Shown here: positions 8,836 to 19,656 of the stretch, piece after piece
Layout of the letters: each line of letters starts with the position of its first letter
Numbering within the stretch: the first letter of the stretch is position 1
Assembly (NCBI RefSeq): GCF_000376425.1
Contig: NZ_AQWL01000001.1
Span: forward strand, 114,347-178,346
DNA: 64,000 nt
From: Thiobacillus denitrificans DSM 12475
GTDB lineage: Bacteria > Pseudomonadota > Gammaproteobacteria > Burkholderiales > Thiobacillaceae
Reading direction: 5' to 3'
Translations under genes and position numbers: made by a program
The notes under the pieces: generated by a model
The model's database searches: none
The model's input: only the letters and a program-made list of their open reading frames with translations
Told to the model about the DNA's origin: nothing

Positions 8836-9444
8836 CTAGCGCAGGACTTTCTTCTTCAGCTTGAGGCGGACGTAGAGCAGCACGATCACGGCCACTGCGC
8901 CGAGGGTGAACAGCGTGATGAGGTGGAGATTGTTGCGGATCGCCTCCTCGTTGTGGCCGAGCGTGTACCCCAGCACGGCGAGGATGGTGACCCAGATGCC
9001 GGCGCCGAGGCTGGTGTAGAAGCTGAACACGGCGAGGTTCATGCGCGCGAGGCCCGCCGGCAGCGAAATGTACTGGCGCACCGCCGGGATCAGATGGCCG
9101 GTGAAGGTGGAGATGTGGCCGTGGCGCGCGAAGAAGTCTTCCATGCGCTGCAGCGAGTGCTCCTTGAACAGGATGTACTTGCCGTAGCGCAGCAGGAAGG
9201 GGCGACCCAGCTTCATCGCCAGCCAGTAGTTGAACAGCGCGCCGGCTAGGCTGCCGCCGATGCCGGCGAGGATGGCCAGTACAAGATTCATTTCGCCCTT
9301 GTAGGCGAGATAGCCGGCGGGAATCATCACCACTTCGCTGGGGAAGGGGAAGAAACTCGATTCCAGCGCCATCATCAGAAAGATGCCGGTATAGCCCCAG
9401 GCGCCGACGGTGGCGACGATGGTCTGGATGATGTCGTTGAGCAT
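8836..9444 (-). CDS. DedA family integral membrane protein
   Basis: 202 residues from the ATG at 9444. An upstream in-frame ATG (9483) would prepend residues encoded by an intergenic repeat and was rejected. The family signature is clear: E15-like region [21 protein letters not shown], then [18 protein letters not shown] and [22 protein letters not shown], with several transmembrane helices and a basic C-terminus. DedA/SNARE-associated proteins act in the inner membrane, some as lipid scramblases or undecaprenyl-phosphate flippases. It follows secF on the same strand, separated by a repeat. Confidence 0.93.
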   Translation of the reverse strand: MLNDIIQTIVATVGAWGYTGIFLMMALESSFFPFPSEVVMIPAGYLAYKGEMNLVLAILAGIGGSLAGALFNYWLAMKLGRPFLLRYGKYILFKEHSLQRMEDFFARHGHISTFTGHLIPAVRQYISLPAGLARMNLAVFSFYTSLGAGIWVTILAVLGYTLGHNEEAIRNNLHLITLFTLGAVAVIVLLYVRLKLKKKVLR

Positions 9445-9530
9445 GATGAGATGCAGGTTCAAGTTGCAAGACTCAAGAGGCAAGGGGGAAGCGCGCCTCC
9501 TTGCATCTTGGATCTTGTGTCTTGCATCTC
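9445..9530. repeat. Imperfect inverted repeat of the CAAGATTCAAG type
   Basis: Between secF and the DedA gene, an arm starting GATGAGATGCAGGTTCAAGT (9445) faces an arm ending CTTGTGTCTTGCATCTC (9530). The outer GAGATGCA/TGCATCTC and the runs of (C)AAG-N3-CAAG are the same as in the element at 49929-50071, so both appear to belong to one degenerate dispersed family. The element can form a hairpin in mRNA and may limit read-through from secF. Confidence 0.6.
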
Positions 9531-10461
9531 AAACAACCGCCTCTTCCTTCTTCTCCACCGGCTTGATGAAGTGCTCGCGCTTGACGCCGAACATCAGCAA
9601 GAGCGGCGAGGCCACCAGCACCGACGAGTAGATGCCGAACATGATGCCGATGGTGAGCGCGAGCGCGAAGTTGTGCAGCGCCTCGCCGCCGAAGAAAAAC
9701 ATCGACAGCACCATGAGCTGGGTCGAGCCGTGGGTGATGATGGTGCGGCTCATGGTGCGGGTGATGGCGTCGTCGATGATGTGCGGGATGGTCGCGCCGC
9801 GCATCTTGCGGATGTTTTCGCGGATCCGGTCGAACACCACCACCGACTCGTTGACCGAGTAGCCCAGAACCGCCAGCACGCCGGCCAGAACGGTCAGCGT
9901 GAACTCCCACTGGAAGAAGGCGAACATGCCGAGGATGATGACGATGTCGTGCATGTTGGCGAGCATCCCCGCCACCGCGAAGCGCCATTCGAAGCGGATG
10001 GCCAGATAGGCCATGATGCCGAAGGCGACCACCAGCAGCGCCAGCGCGCCGCTGTCGTAAAGCTCCTTGCCGACCTGCGGGCCGACGAAATCGACGCGCT
10101 TCAGTTCGATGGTGGCATCGACCGACTGCAAGGCGGCCATCACGCGGTTGCTGGTTTCCGCGGCGTTGGCTTCGCCCTTGTTGGGCAGGCGGATCAGCAC
10201 GTCGTGGCTGGTGCCGAAGTTCTGCACCGAAATTTCGGGCAGGCCGGTCTTTTCCAGCGCCGTACGGATCACATGCAGATCGGCTGGCTGGTCGGTACGG
10301 ACCTCGATCACGGTGCCGCCGGTGAAATCGACGCCCAGGTTGAGACCGCGGTCCCACAGTGCCCACACCGAGAACAGGAAGGTGATGAGCGAAATCGCCG
10401 TCGTCACCTTCCCCCAGCTCATGAAGGGAATGGTTTTCTTGAACGGGAAAAATTCCAGCAT
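9529..10461 (-). CDS. secF: Protein translocase subunit SecF
   Basis: 310 residues: a short cytoplasmic start, TM1 (ITFLFSVWALWDRGLNLGVD), the signature LGVDFTGGT, a periplasmic domain, then five TMs including FGIMAYLAIRFEWRFAV, GYSVNESVVVFDRIREN and THGSTQLMVLSMFFFGG. SecDF uses proton motive force to pull preproteins out of SecYEG. It begins 10 nt after the secD stop and completes the tgt-yajC-secD-secF order common in proteobacteria. Confidence 0.97.
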   Translation of the reverse strand: MLEFFPFKKTIPFMSWGKVTTAISLITFLFSVWALWDRGLNLGVDFTGGTVIEVRTDQPADLHVIRTALEKTGLPEISVQNFGTSHDVLIRLPNKGEANAAETSNRVMAALQSVDATIELKRVDFVGPQVGKELYDSGALALLVVAFGIMAYLAIRFEWRFAVAGMLANMHDIVIILGMFAFFQWEFTLTVLAGVLAVLGYSVNESVVVFDRIRENIRKMRGATIPHIIDDAITRTMSRTIITHGSTQLMVLSMFFFGGEALHNFALALTIGIMFGIYSSVLVASPLLLMFGVKREHFIKPVEKKEEAVV

Positions 10462-10471
10462 GATGTCAGCC

Positions 10472-12286
10472 TTAGATCGAGACTTTGGCCAGCCGCGCCT
10501 GGCGGCCGTAGGTGAGGTTCACCATGGCGCGCGACACGGTCACGGCACTGAACATGGAGGTGAGGATGCCCAGACACAGCACCACGGCGAAGCCGCGCAC
10601 CGGGCCGGAGCCGAGCCAGAACAGTGCAATGCCGGCGATCATCGTGGTGAGGTTGGAGTCGAGAATGGTGGCCCAGGCGCGCTCGTAGCCGGCGTGGATC
10701 GCCGCCTGCGGGGTGAGGCCGGCACGGATCTCCTCGCGGATGCGCTCGTTGATCAGGACGTTGGCGTCGATCGCCATGCCGAGCGTGAGCGCGATCGCCG
10801 CCATGCCGGGCAGGGTGAGCGTGGCCTGCATCATGGAGAGCAGCGCGATCAGCAGCAGGGCGTTGATGGCCAGCGCGACCGACGAGATCAGGCCGAACAC
10901 GCGGTAGTAGATGACCATGAAGCTGACGACCGCGAGGAAGCCCCACAGGTTGGAGTGGAAGCCTTTGTCGATGTTCTCGGCGCCCATGCTGGGGCCGACG
11001 GTGCGTTCTTCCACGATCTGCATCGGCGCAGCGAGGGCGCCGGCGCGCAGCAGCAGGGCGACATCGGAGGCTTCCTGCGCGGTTTCCATGCCGGTGATCT
11101 GCACCCGGCCGCCGCCGATTTCCTCACGAATGACCGGCGCGGTGATCGCCTCGGCAACGCCCTTCTCGATCAGCAGGATGGCCATGCGCTTGCCGACGTT
11201 CTCGCGCGTCACGTCCTTGAAGATGCGCGCGCCCTTGCCGTCGAGGTTGATGTGCACCGCGGCCTGGCCGCTCTGGCTGTCGAAGCCGGGCGAGGCGTCG
11301 GTGATCGAATCACCGGTCAGCACCACGTCCTTCTTCACCGCGATATTGCCGCCCTCGCGGCTGGTCACGATGTCGTCGCCGAACGGCGCCCGGCCCTGGC
11401 TGACGGCGATCGGATCGGCCTGCTCGTCGACCATGCGGACTTCCAGGGTGGCGGTGCGGCCCAGAATGTCCTTCGCCTTGGCGGTGTCCTGCACGCCGGG
11501 CAGTTGCACCACGACGCGGCTAGCGCCCTGTTGCTGGATGACGGGTTCGGCCACGCCGAGCTCGTTGACGCGGTTTCTGAGCGTCGTGATGTTCTGCTGC
11601 AGGGCGAATTCCTGCACCTTGGTTTGGGCTTCCGGTTTCAGGCGTGCGGTCAGGGTGAAGCCATCGGCCTGGTCTGCGGGGCTGAAGACGAGATCGGTGA
11701 ACACCGAGCCCAGCTTGTTGGCGGCCGCATCACGCTGGTCGCGGGTCGCGAAGTGCACGGTAACGGCATTGCCTTCGCGGCTGATGCGTCCATAGCGGAT
11801 CTTGTCGCCGCGCAGTTCGGTGCGGAAATCGTTCTGGTAACGGATGGCCGCTTTTTCCAGCGCGGCCTTCATGTCGACCTCGAGCAGGAAGTGCACCCCG
11901 CCGCGCAAGTCGAGGCCGAGATACATGGGCAGCGCATGGATCGACGACAGCCAGGCCGGCGAGGCCGACACCAGGTTGAGCGCCACGGTGTAGCGTTCGC
12001 CCAGGCTGTTTTGCAGCACGTCCTTGGCCTTGATCTGTACGTCGGTGTTGGCAAGGCGCACCTTGATGCTGTTGCCCGCCAGTTCCACCGCGTTGTAGGC
12101 CACCTGGGCCGCCTTCAGCGCGGATTCCACCTGCCCCAGCAGCGCGGTGTCGACATTCTCGCTGGTGCGCACCGGCGAGACCTGTACCGCCGGCACTTCG
12201 CCGAAGAAGTTGGGCAGGGTGTAAATGAATGCAACCACCAGCGTGATGCCGATGAGCACATATTTCCAGAGCGGGAAGCGGTTCAT
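10472..12286 (-). CDS. secD: Protein translocase subunit SecD
   Basis: 604 residues, close to E. coli SecD (615). One N-terminal TM (KYVLIGITLVVAFIYTLPNF), the LGLDLRGGVHFLLEVD signature, a large periplasmic domain with VVVQLPGVQDTAKAKDILG, and five C-terminal TMs including TLGMAIDANVLINERIREE. It works with SecF and YajC at the translocon. The start lies just beyond an inverted-repeat gap after yajC. Confidence 0.97.
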   Translation of the reverse strand: MNRFPLWKYVLIGITLVVAFIYTLPNFFGEVPAVQVSPVRTSENVDTALLGQVESALKAAQVAYNAVELAGNSIKVRLANTDVQIKAKDVLQNSLGERYTVALNLVSASPAWLSSIHALPMYLGLDLRGGVHFLLEVDMKAALEKAAIRYQNDFRTELRGDKIRYGRISREGNAVTVHFATRDQRDAAANKLGSVFTDLVFSPADQADGFTLTARLKPEAQTKVQEFALQQNITTLRNRVNELGVAEPVIQQQGASRVVVQLPGVQDTAKAKDILGRTATLEVRMVDEQADPIAVSQGRAPFGDDIVTSREGGNIAVKKDVVLTGDSITDASPGFDSQSGQAAVHINLDGKGARIFKDVTRENVGKRMAILLIEKGVAEAITAPVIREEIGGGRVQITGMETAQEASDVALLLRAGALAAPMQIVEERTVGPSMGAENIDKGFHSNLWGFLAVVSFMVIYYRVFGLISSVALAINALLLIALLSMMQATLTLPGMAAIALTLGMAIDANVLINERIREEIRAGLTPQAAIHAGYERAWATILDSNLTTMIAGIALFWLGSGPVRGFAVVLCLGILTSMFSAVTVSRAMVNLTYGRQARLAKVSI

Positions 12287-12291
12287 TTTTT

Positions 12292-12400
12292 TAGGAGCCA
12301 GGAATTAGGGGCTAGGAGCTAGGGGTAGGGACCGGGGCGCGTGCTGGAAAATGTGCGGCACAGCCGTTCTTCCCCGTTCCCAGCCCCTGGATCATGATCC
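12292..12400. repeat. Imperfect inverted repeat between yajC and secD
   Basis: The left side has repeated AGGAGCTAGGGG-type units (AGGAGCCAGGAATTAGGGGC, then TAGGAGCTAGGGG), and the right side carries the complement (CCCCGTTCCCAGCCCCTGGA, ATCCCT). It fills the 115-nt gap inside the sec operon. It looks like a dispersed low-complexity palindrome rather than a classical terminator, since no T-run follows in the direction of transcription. Confidence 0.5.
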
Positions 12401-12718
12401 CTAAATGCCTTTGATCGTGCCCTTGGGCAGCAGCGTCTGCACCGACTGCTTTTGCACGTGGGTAATCACGCCGTCGGCGATTTCCAGCGACACGTATTGA
12501 TCGCCGATTTTTGCGACTTTTCCGACCTGGCCGCTGCTGGTAACGATTTCGTCGCCCTTGGCCAGTTCCGTCAGCATTTTCTTCTGCTCCTTGGCGCGTT
12601 TCATCTGCGGGCGGATGAGCATGAACCAGAACAGGATGAAAATGATGATCAGCGGCAGGAAATCGGTGATGCCGGGCGTGGCCGATGCGGCAGTTTGCGC
12701 GTGGGCAAGTGAAATCAT
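12401..12718 (-). CDS. yajC: Preprotein translocase accessory subunit YajC
   Basis: 105 residues: one TM near the N-terminus (FLPLIIIFILFWFMLIRPQ) followed by the basic KRAKEQKKM segment and a small cytoplasmic domain (LAKGDEIVTSSGQVGKVAKI). The family is 100-115 residues long. It associates with SecDF in the inner membrane. It sits between tgt and secD, its usual place. Confidence 0.95.
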   Translation of the reverse strand: MISLAHAQTAASATPGITDFLPLIIIFILFWFMLIRPQMKRAKEQKKMLTELAKGDEIVTSSGQVGKVAKIGDQYVSLEIADGVITHVQKQSVQTLLPKGTIKGI

Positions 12719-12765
12719 AGGTGAAGCTCCAAATTAAGGGCGGTTTGCTGAAAAACCCGGGGATT

Positions 12766-14906
<2,141 letters not shown>

Positions 14907-14914
14907 GGGGCGCG

Positions 14915-14920
14915 ATTATA
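14915..14920 (-). promoter_or_regulatory. Consensus -10 box 8 nt upstream of queA
   Basis: Minus strand reads TATAATCGCGCCCC then the queA ATG. With a start site 6-8 nt after the -10, the transcript would be leaderless or nearly so. No convincing -35 was seen. Confidence 0.4.
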
Positions 14921-14929
14921 GCCGTCGCC

Positions 14930-14959
14930 TTGCGGGGGGGCGCCCGATTCGGCGATAAT
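14930..14959 (+). promoter_or_regulatory. Probable promoter of tRNA-Leu(CAA)
   Basis: TTGCGG (14930-14935) and GATAAT (14954-14959) are separated by 18 bp; the -10 ends about 41 bp before the mature 5' end of the tRNA. This is the right distance for a short tRNA precursor. It is divergent from queA. Confidence 0.55.
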
Positions 14960-15000
14960 CCCCGGCTTCTGTCGCCGGCCGCGTTCGCGTCCGGCTCCTT

Positions 15001-15087
15001 GCCGGGATGGCGGAATCGGTAGACGCAGCGGATTCAAAATCCGCCGCTGGTAACAGTGTGGGGGTTCGAGTCCCCCTCCCGGCACCA
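15001..15087 (+). tRNA. tRNA-Leu, anticodon CAA
   Basis: 87 nt including an encoded CCA. Acceptor stem GCCGGGA pairs with TCCCGGC; the discriminator is A. Anticodon stem GCGGA/TCCGC encloses TTCAAAA, giving anticodon CAA at 15035-15037. A long variable arm (around CTGGTAACAGTGT) identifies a class II tRNA, and the T arm is GGGGG-TTCGAGT-CCCCC. It reads UUG codons. Confidence 0.97.
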
Positions 15088-15127
15088 GTTTGAATTCAAT
15101 GGCTTAGCCCGGAACTGCCATACCCAT

Positions 15128-15177
15128 AATGCACCTTCCCTCGAATTTTTTTAATGCACCTTCCCTCGAATTTTTTG
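15128..15177. repeat. 25-bp tandem duplication
   Basis: A unit starting AATGCACCTTCCCTCGAATT and ending in a T-run is repeated head to tail (15128-15152 and 15153-15177), differing at most at the end of the second T-run. It lies 40 nt after the tRNA. Function unknown; probably slippage or a recombination footprint. Confidence 0.85.
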
Positions 15178-15286
15178 CTGCGGTTTGAGTGGAAAACTCC
15201 GCTAAACCACGGGATCAAACGGTAAGCCATCTTACTGATTTTATTGCTGTATTCATCGCCAGTCCGCATGGAATATGGGGTTTCAA

Positions 15287-15337
15287 GTGGATTCAAAATC
15301 CGCCGCTGCTGTGGGGGTTCGAGTCCCCTCCTCGCCA
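15287..15337 (+). pseudogene. Truncated copy of the 3' half of tRNA-Leu(CAA)
   Basis: Starting GTGGATTCAAAATCCGCCGC, this matches the anticodon arm through the CCA end of the intact tRNA (15028-15087). It lacks several bases of the variable arm, one C of the T stem, and has CTCGCCA in place of CCCGGCACCA. No 5' half precedes it, so it cannot fold as a tRNA. Repeated tRNA 3' ends are the classic trace of site-specific integration, but no integrase is nearby. Confidence 0.8.
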
Positions 15338-15608
15338 AATCAATTTTTTCCCGCTGAATCCAAGCGCCGCCGTCTTGTTTGGAGCTGGCCTTGCCCGCCT
15401 GTTCTTCTGCACTATTCAGGTGCATTCCTCCCGCCATATCGGGCGGGTAGTCCCAGCTGGGTGCAGTCTTGATGCGGTTTCACGGATTCGTCATCGGCGT
15501 CTCACGGATTTTTCCTATAGTTCCAACACGTGTCGGACGTAGCCTCCGGTGCTAGGGCACAGGCATTGCTTGATGAGCGTTGGAAGTCGCGCAGACAGAA
15601 GGGGCAGC

Positions 15609-17306
15609 ATGTCTTCAGCAATTCAGATGTTGCGGAACGAGGCGGGCGAGCCGGGTGTATTGCACCGGCCTGTGTATCGCGTGTTGCAGGCGCATCACGC
15701 GCAGATGGCAACGGTACATATGCGCGATCTGTTTGCGGCCGATCCGGCGCGCTTCGAGCGGTTTTCGCTGCGAGTAGGCGGGTTGCTGCTGGACTATTCG
15801 AAGAATCGCATTACTGGCGACACCATGAGCTTGCTGGTACGGCTGGCCGAGGAGGCGGATGTGGCGGGCTGGCGCGAGCGCATGTTCACAGGCGAGAAAA
15901 TCAACAACACGGAAAACCGTGCGGTGCTGCATGTGGCGCTGCGTAACCGCAGCAAGCAGCCGATGCGTGTCGACGGCGAGGATGTGATGCCCAAGGTGAG
16001 CGCGGTGATCGGGCGCATGGCGACGTTTGCCGAACAGGTTCGCAGTGGCGAGTGGCGCGGCTATACCGGCAAGCGTATCACCGACGTGGTGAATATCGGT
16101 ATCGGCGGCTCGGATCTGGGGCCGCAGATGGTGTGTCAGGCATTGAAGCCATACCACCATCCACAGCTGAAGGCGCACTTCATTTCCAACGTCGATGGCG
16201 CGCATGTGCAGGAAATACTGGAAGCGCTGAATCCGGAGACGGCGCTGTTCATCGTGTCGTCGAAAACCTTTGCCACGCAGGAAACGATGACCAACGCGCA
16301 CCATGCGCGCGAGTGGTTCCTGGCACGTGCACTGGCGACCCGGCATGTCGCGCGGCATTTTGTGGCGGCTTCCACCAACCGCCACGCGGTGGCGGCGTTC
16401 GGCATCGACCCGGCCCACATGTTCGAATTCTGGGACTGGGTGGGCGGACGCTATTCGCTTTGGTCTGCGATCGGGCTGTCGATCGTGCTGGCGGTGGGCG
16501 CGGAACGTTTCGTCGAACTGCTGGAAGGCGCGCACGAGATGGACGGGCATTTTCGCCATGCGCCGCTGGAGCAGAACATGCCGGTGATCCTGGCGCTGCT
16601 GGGCGTCTGGTACAACAACCTTTTCGGTGCCGAGTCGCATGCGATCCTGCCGTATGACCATTACCTGAGCAGCCTGCCGGCGTACCTGCAGCAGGCCGAC
16701 ATGGAAAGCAACGGCAAGTCGGTGAGCCGCGACGGCAAGGTGGTGGACTATTCCACCGGGGCCATCGTCTGGGGTGCCAGCGGCATCAACGGACAGCATG
16801 CGTTCTATCAATTGCTGCATCAGGGAAGCAGGATGATCCCGGCCGATTTCATCGTCTCGGTCGAGCCGCACACCGAACTGCAGGCGCACCACGATATTCT
16901 CTTCGCCCATTTTCTGGCGCAGACCGAAGCGCTGATGCGCGGCCGCACGCGCGGGGAGACCTTGCTTGAAATGGGCTCGCCTGAAGGCGATTCGGCGCAA
17001 ACCGGCCAGTTCGTCCAGCACAAGGTGTTCGACGGCAACCATCCGAGCAATGCGCTGCTGCTGCAAAAGCTGACCCCGCACGCGCTCGGCATGCTGATCG
17101 CCCTGTACGAGCACAAGATTTTCGTACAGGGCGTGATCTGGAACCTGAATTCCTACGACCAGTGGGGAGTGGAACTCGGCAAGCAGCTTGCCAGCCGCAT
17201 CCTGCCCGAACTGCAGGCCGCTGCGCCGGTGACCGGGCACGACGCCTCGACCAGTGCGCTCATTAATCACTACCGCCGCATGCGCCAGCCGCATGCTGGC
17301 TTATAG
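15609..17306 (+). CDS. pgi: Glucose-6-phosphate isomerase
   Basis: 565 residues from ATG 15609, chosen because AGAAGGGG precedes it and upstream in-frame starts add unrelated residues. Signatures: [48 protein letters not shown], and the late HQG and [12 protein letters not shown] (C-terminal Lys). It interconverts glucose-6-P and fructose-6-P in the cytoplasm. As first gene of the glycogen cluster it links gluconeogenesis to hexose-phosphate supply for storage. Confidence 0.97.
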   Translation: MSSAIQMLRNEAGEPGVLHRPVYRVLQAHHAQMATVHMRDLFAADPARFERFSLRVGGLLLDYSKNRITGDTMSLLVRLAEEADVAGWRERMFTGEKINNTENRAVLHVALRNRSKQPMRVDGEDVMPKVSAVIGRMATFAEQVRSGEWRGYTGKRITDVVNIGIGGSDLGPQMVCQALKPYHHPQLKAHFISNVDGAHVQEILEALNPETALFIVSSKTFATQETMTNAHHAREWFLARALATRHVARHFVAASTNRHAVAAFGIDPAHMFEFWDWVGGRYSLWSAIGLSIVLAVGAERFVELLEGAHEMDGHFRHAPLEQNMPVILALLGVWYNNLFGAESHAILPYDHYLSSLPAYLQQADMESNGKSVSRDGKVVDYSTGAIVWGASGINGQHAFYQLLHQGSRMIPADFIVSVEPHTELQAHHDILFAHFLAQTEALMRGRTRGETLLEMGSPEGDSAQTGQFVQHKVFDGNHPSNALLLQKLTPHALGMLIALYEHKIFVQGVIWNLNSYDQWGVELGKQLASRILPELQAAAPVTGHDASTSALINHYRRMRQPHAGL

Positions 17307-17313
17307 TTCGAGT

Positions 17314-18282
17314 ATGGAGTTGATCGCGGGCGATATCGGGGGGACCAAAAGCTGGCTGGCCTGGGTGACCGGCGATGCGGAGGGTGTGTCGCGCCCGCGT
17401 TTCGAAAAGGTGTATGCCAGCGCCGATTTCGCTTCGGCGGATGCGCTGTTGCGCCAGTTCATGGCCGAGGCGCAGTCGCCCGTCCCACCGAACGTCCTGC
17501 TGCTGGCGCTGCCCGGGCCGTTGCAGGCACAACGCGTCAAGCTCACCAATCTGGACTGGACACTCGATGCGGCCGGCATGGCGGCCTCGCTGGGTATTGC
17601 CGACGTGCGCTTCGTCAACGATTTTCAGGCGGCGGCGGCGGGCGTGGCGACGCTGACCGCATCCGACGTGATCGCGCTCAACCCCCGGCCGGCCGACCCC
17701 GCTGGCGTGCGTGCCATTATCGGCGCCGGCACCGGCATGGGGCTGGCCTTCATGGTGGCCGATTCCAGCGGGCGCTACCGGAGCTTCGCCAGCGAAGGCG
17801 GGCATACCGACTTCGCGCCGGGCAATGCGCTGCAGCTGCGGCTGCTCGAATATTTGCGCGCCGAATATGGCCATGTGTCATGGGAGCGCGCCGTGTCGGG
17901 CTCGGCGATGAACGACCTGTACCGCTTCTGCTGTACCGAGCAAGGCCTCGCGCAGCCCGGCGAACCTGTGGACGGCGCCATGCTCGTTGCGCGCGCCGGG
18001 TCGGGCGATGGCGTCGCCGCGGCCGCGCTCGATCTGTTCGTCGCGCTGTATGGGGCGTGGACCGGCAATGTGGCGCTGTTGTATCAGCCGCGCGGCGGGC
18101 TGTATATCGCCGGTGGCGTGTCCCGGCACCTGCAGACACACCTGCAGTCGCCGCGTTTCATGGCCGCGGCCGTCGACAAGGGAAGGATGCGCGGGGTGGT
18201 CGAGCGCACGCCGGTTTTTTTGATTGTCCAGCCGCGGCTGGGAGTGCAGGGTGCGATTGCAATGGCGTTTGCGCCGCCCTGA
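17314..18282 (+). CDS. glk: Glucokinase
   Basis: 322 residues from ATG 17314, 7 nt after the pgi stop; ATGs at 17254 and 17293 in frame fall inside pgi. The phosphate-binding loop is LIAGDIGGTKSWLAW; the second ATP motif is IIGAGTGMGLAFM; SEGGHTDFAPGN and the C-terminal GGLYIAGGVSRHL complete the bacterial glucokinase (Glk) pattern. It phosphorylates free glucose, such as that freed during glycogen turnover by malQ. Confidence 0.93.
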   Translation: MELIAGDIGGTKSWLAWVTGDAEGVSRPRFEKVYASADFASADALLRQFMAEAQSPVPPNVLLLALPGPLQAQRVKLTNLDWTLDAAGMAASLGIADVRFVNDFQAAAAGVATLTASDVIALNPRPADPAGVRAIIGAGTGMGLAFMVADSSGRYRSFASEGGHTDFAPGNALQLRLLEYLRAEYGHVSWERAVSGSAMNDLYRFCCTEQGLAQPGEPVDGAMLVARAGSGDGVAAAALDLFVALYGAWTGNVALLYQPRGGLYIAGGVSRHLQTHLQSPRFMAAAVDKGRMRGVVERTPVFLIVQPRLGVQGAIAMAFAPP

Positions 18283-18336
18283 GCCCGATTCAACGATTCA
18301 CTACTTGATCTCATAGGGCAGCAACAAGGAACGGAT

Positions 18337-19656
18337 ATGACGATTTCAAAAGACGAGCAGGAACGGCTCTATCGCTATTACACCGAGCCGAAGACGGTGA
18401 CCGGTCTCACGCACAGGACGCTGGCGCTGGTGCTGGCGGGCGGCGAGGGCTCGCGGCTGAAGCATCTGACCGCCTGGCGCGCCAAGCCCGCAGTACCGAT
18501 CGGAGGCAAGTACCGCATCATCGATTTTCCGCTGTCGAACTGCGTCAATTCGGGCATCCGCCGCATCGGCGTGCTGACGCAGTACAAATCGCATTCGCTG
18601 ATTCGCCACCTGCAACGCGCCTGGGGCTTCATGCGTGCCGAGATCGGCGAGTTCGTTGAAATCCTGCCGGCGCAGCAGCGCACCGACAAGAAGGAGTGGT
18701 ACCAAGGCACCGCCGATGCGCTGTTCCAGAACATCGATATCGTGCAGCGCCACCATCCCGAGTACGTGCTGGTGCTGGGCGGCGATCATGTCTACACCAT
18801 GGATTACTCCGATATGCTGCTGTACCACGTGCAGACCGGTGCCGACTTCACCGTCGGCAGCATCGAGGTGCCGGTGGCCGAGGCAAGTTCGTTCGGCGTG
18901 ATGTCGGTCGACGAAAACATGTACATCACCCATTTCACCGAGAAGCCCAAGAACCCCGACTGCATTCCCGGCAAGCCCGGCATTGCGCTGGTCTCGACGG
19001 GCATCTACATCTTCTCCAAGGATTTCCTCTACAAGACGCTGGTCGAGGACGCCGGCAACCCCCGCTCCTCGCACGATTTCGGCAAGGACATCATCCCGGC
19101 CAGCATCGCATCCGCGCGCGGGGTCGCGTTTCCTTTCCGCAATAAAGACGATCAGCCCGCCTACTGGCGTGATGTCGGCACGCTGCATTCCTACTGGAAA
19201 ACCAACATGGAGCTGTGCTCGATCGAACCCGAACTCAATCTGTATGACCGCGACTGGCCGATCTGGACCTACCAGCCGCAATTTCCACCCGCCAAGTTCA
19301 TTTTCGACGACGAAGGCCGACGCGGCGAGGCGATCGACTCGCTGATCGCGGGCGGTTGCATCCTGTCGGGTGCGCGGGTCAAACGTTCGGTGCTGTTCTT
19401 TGCCACCACGGTGGAAAACTGCAGCCTGATCAAGGACAGCGTGGTCCTGCCCAAGGTCAGCATCGGCAGGAATTGCCGCATCACCCGCGCCATCATCGAC
19501 AAGGGCACGGTCATTCCCGACGGCACGGTGATCGGCGAAGACCGGGTCGAGGATGCCAAACGCTTTCATGTGACGGATGAAGGCATTGTGCTGGTGACCC
19601 CCGCCATGCTTGGGCAGAACCTGTACGCCAGGTGGCAGGATGAATTCGATGGCTGA
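18337..19656 (+). CDS. glgC: Glucose-1-phosphate adenylyltransferase (ADP-glucose pyrophosphorylase)
   Basis: 439 residues. N-terminal nucleotidyltransferase domain begins LALVLAGGEGSRLKHLT with PAVPIGGKYRIIDFPLSNC; the substrate segment FTEKPKNPDC and the C-terminal left-handed beta-helix (SGARVKRSVLFFATTVENCS) are present. It commits glucose-1-P to glycogen and is usually the allosterically regulated step. AAGGA lies before the ATG. It overlaps the next gene by 17 nt at most. Confidence 0.97.
   Translation: MTISKDEQERLYRYYTEPKTVTGLTHRTLALVLAGGEGSRLKHLTAWRAKPAVPIGGKYRIIDFPLSNCVNSGIRRIGVLTQYKSHSLIRHLQRAWGFMRAEIGEFVEILPAQQRTDKKEWYQGTADALFQNIDIVQRHHPEYVLVLGGDHVYTMDYSDMLLYHVQTGADFTVGSIEVPVAEASSFGVMSVDENMYITHFTEKPKNPDCIPGKPGIALVSTGIYIFSKDFLYKTLVEDAGNPRSSHDFGKDIIPASIASARGVAFPFRNKDDQPAYWRDVGTLHSYWKTNMELCSIEPELNLYDRDWPIWTYQPQFPPAKFIFDDEGRRGEAIDSLIAGGCILSGARVKRSVLFFATTVENCSLIKDSVVLPKVSIGRNCRITRAIIDKGTVIPDGTVIGEDRVEDAKRFHVTDEGIVLVTPAMLGQNLYARWQDEFDG

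Larger units (their letters stand above)
15088..15608. other. Gene-poor region between tRNA-Leu and pgi
   Basis: No convincing gene. It contains a 25-bp tandem duplication (15128-15177), a decayed tRNA-Leu 3' half (15287-15337), and lower GC than the flanks. Open frames here translate through the tRNA-like fragment and show no recognisable domain. The composition and the repeated tRNA end suggest a scar of past integration or rearrangement. Confidence 0.6.

Noticed and set aside
9445..9483. N-terminal extension of the DedA protein
   Set aside because: The additional residues are encoded by an intergenic repeat; ATG 9444 gives the normal family start.
15128..15177. Possible CRISPR or direct-repeat array
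   Set aside because: Only two adjacent copies without spacers; a simple tandem duplication.
15189..15542. A 117-residue plus-strand frame after tRNA-Leu
   Set aside because: It reads through the decayed tRNA copy, has no domain and no plausible start signal.
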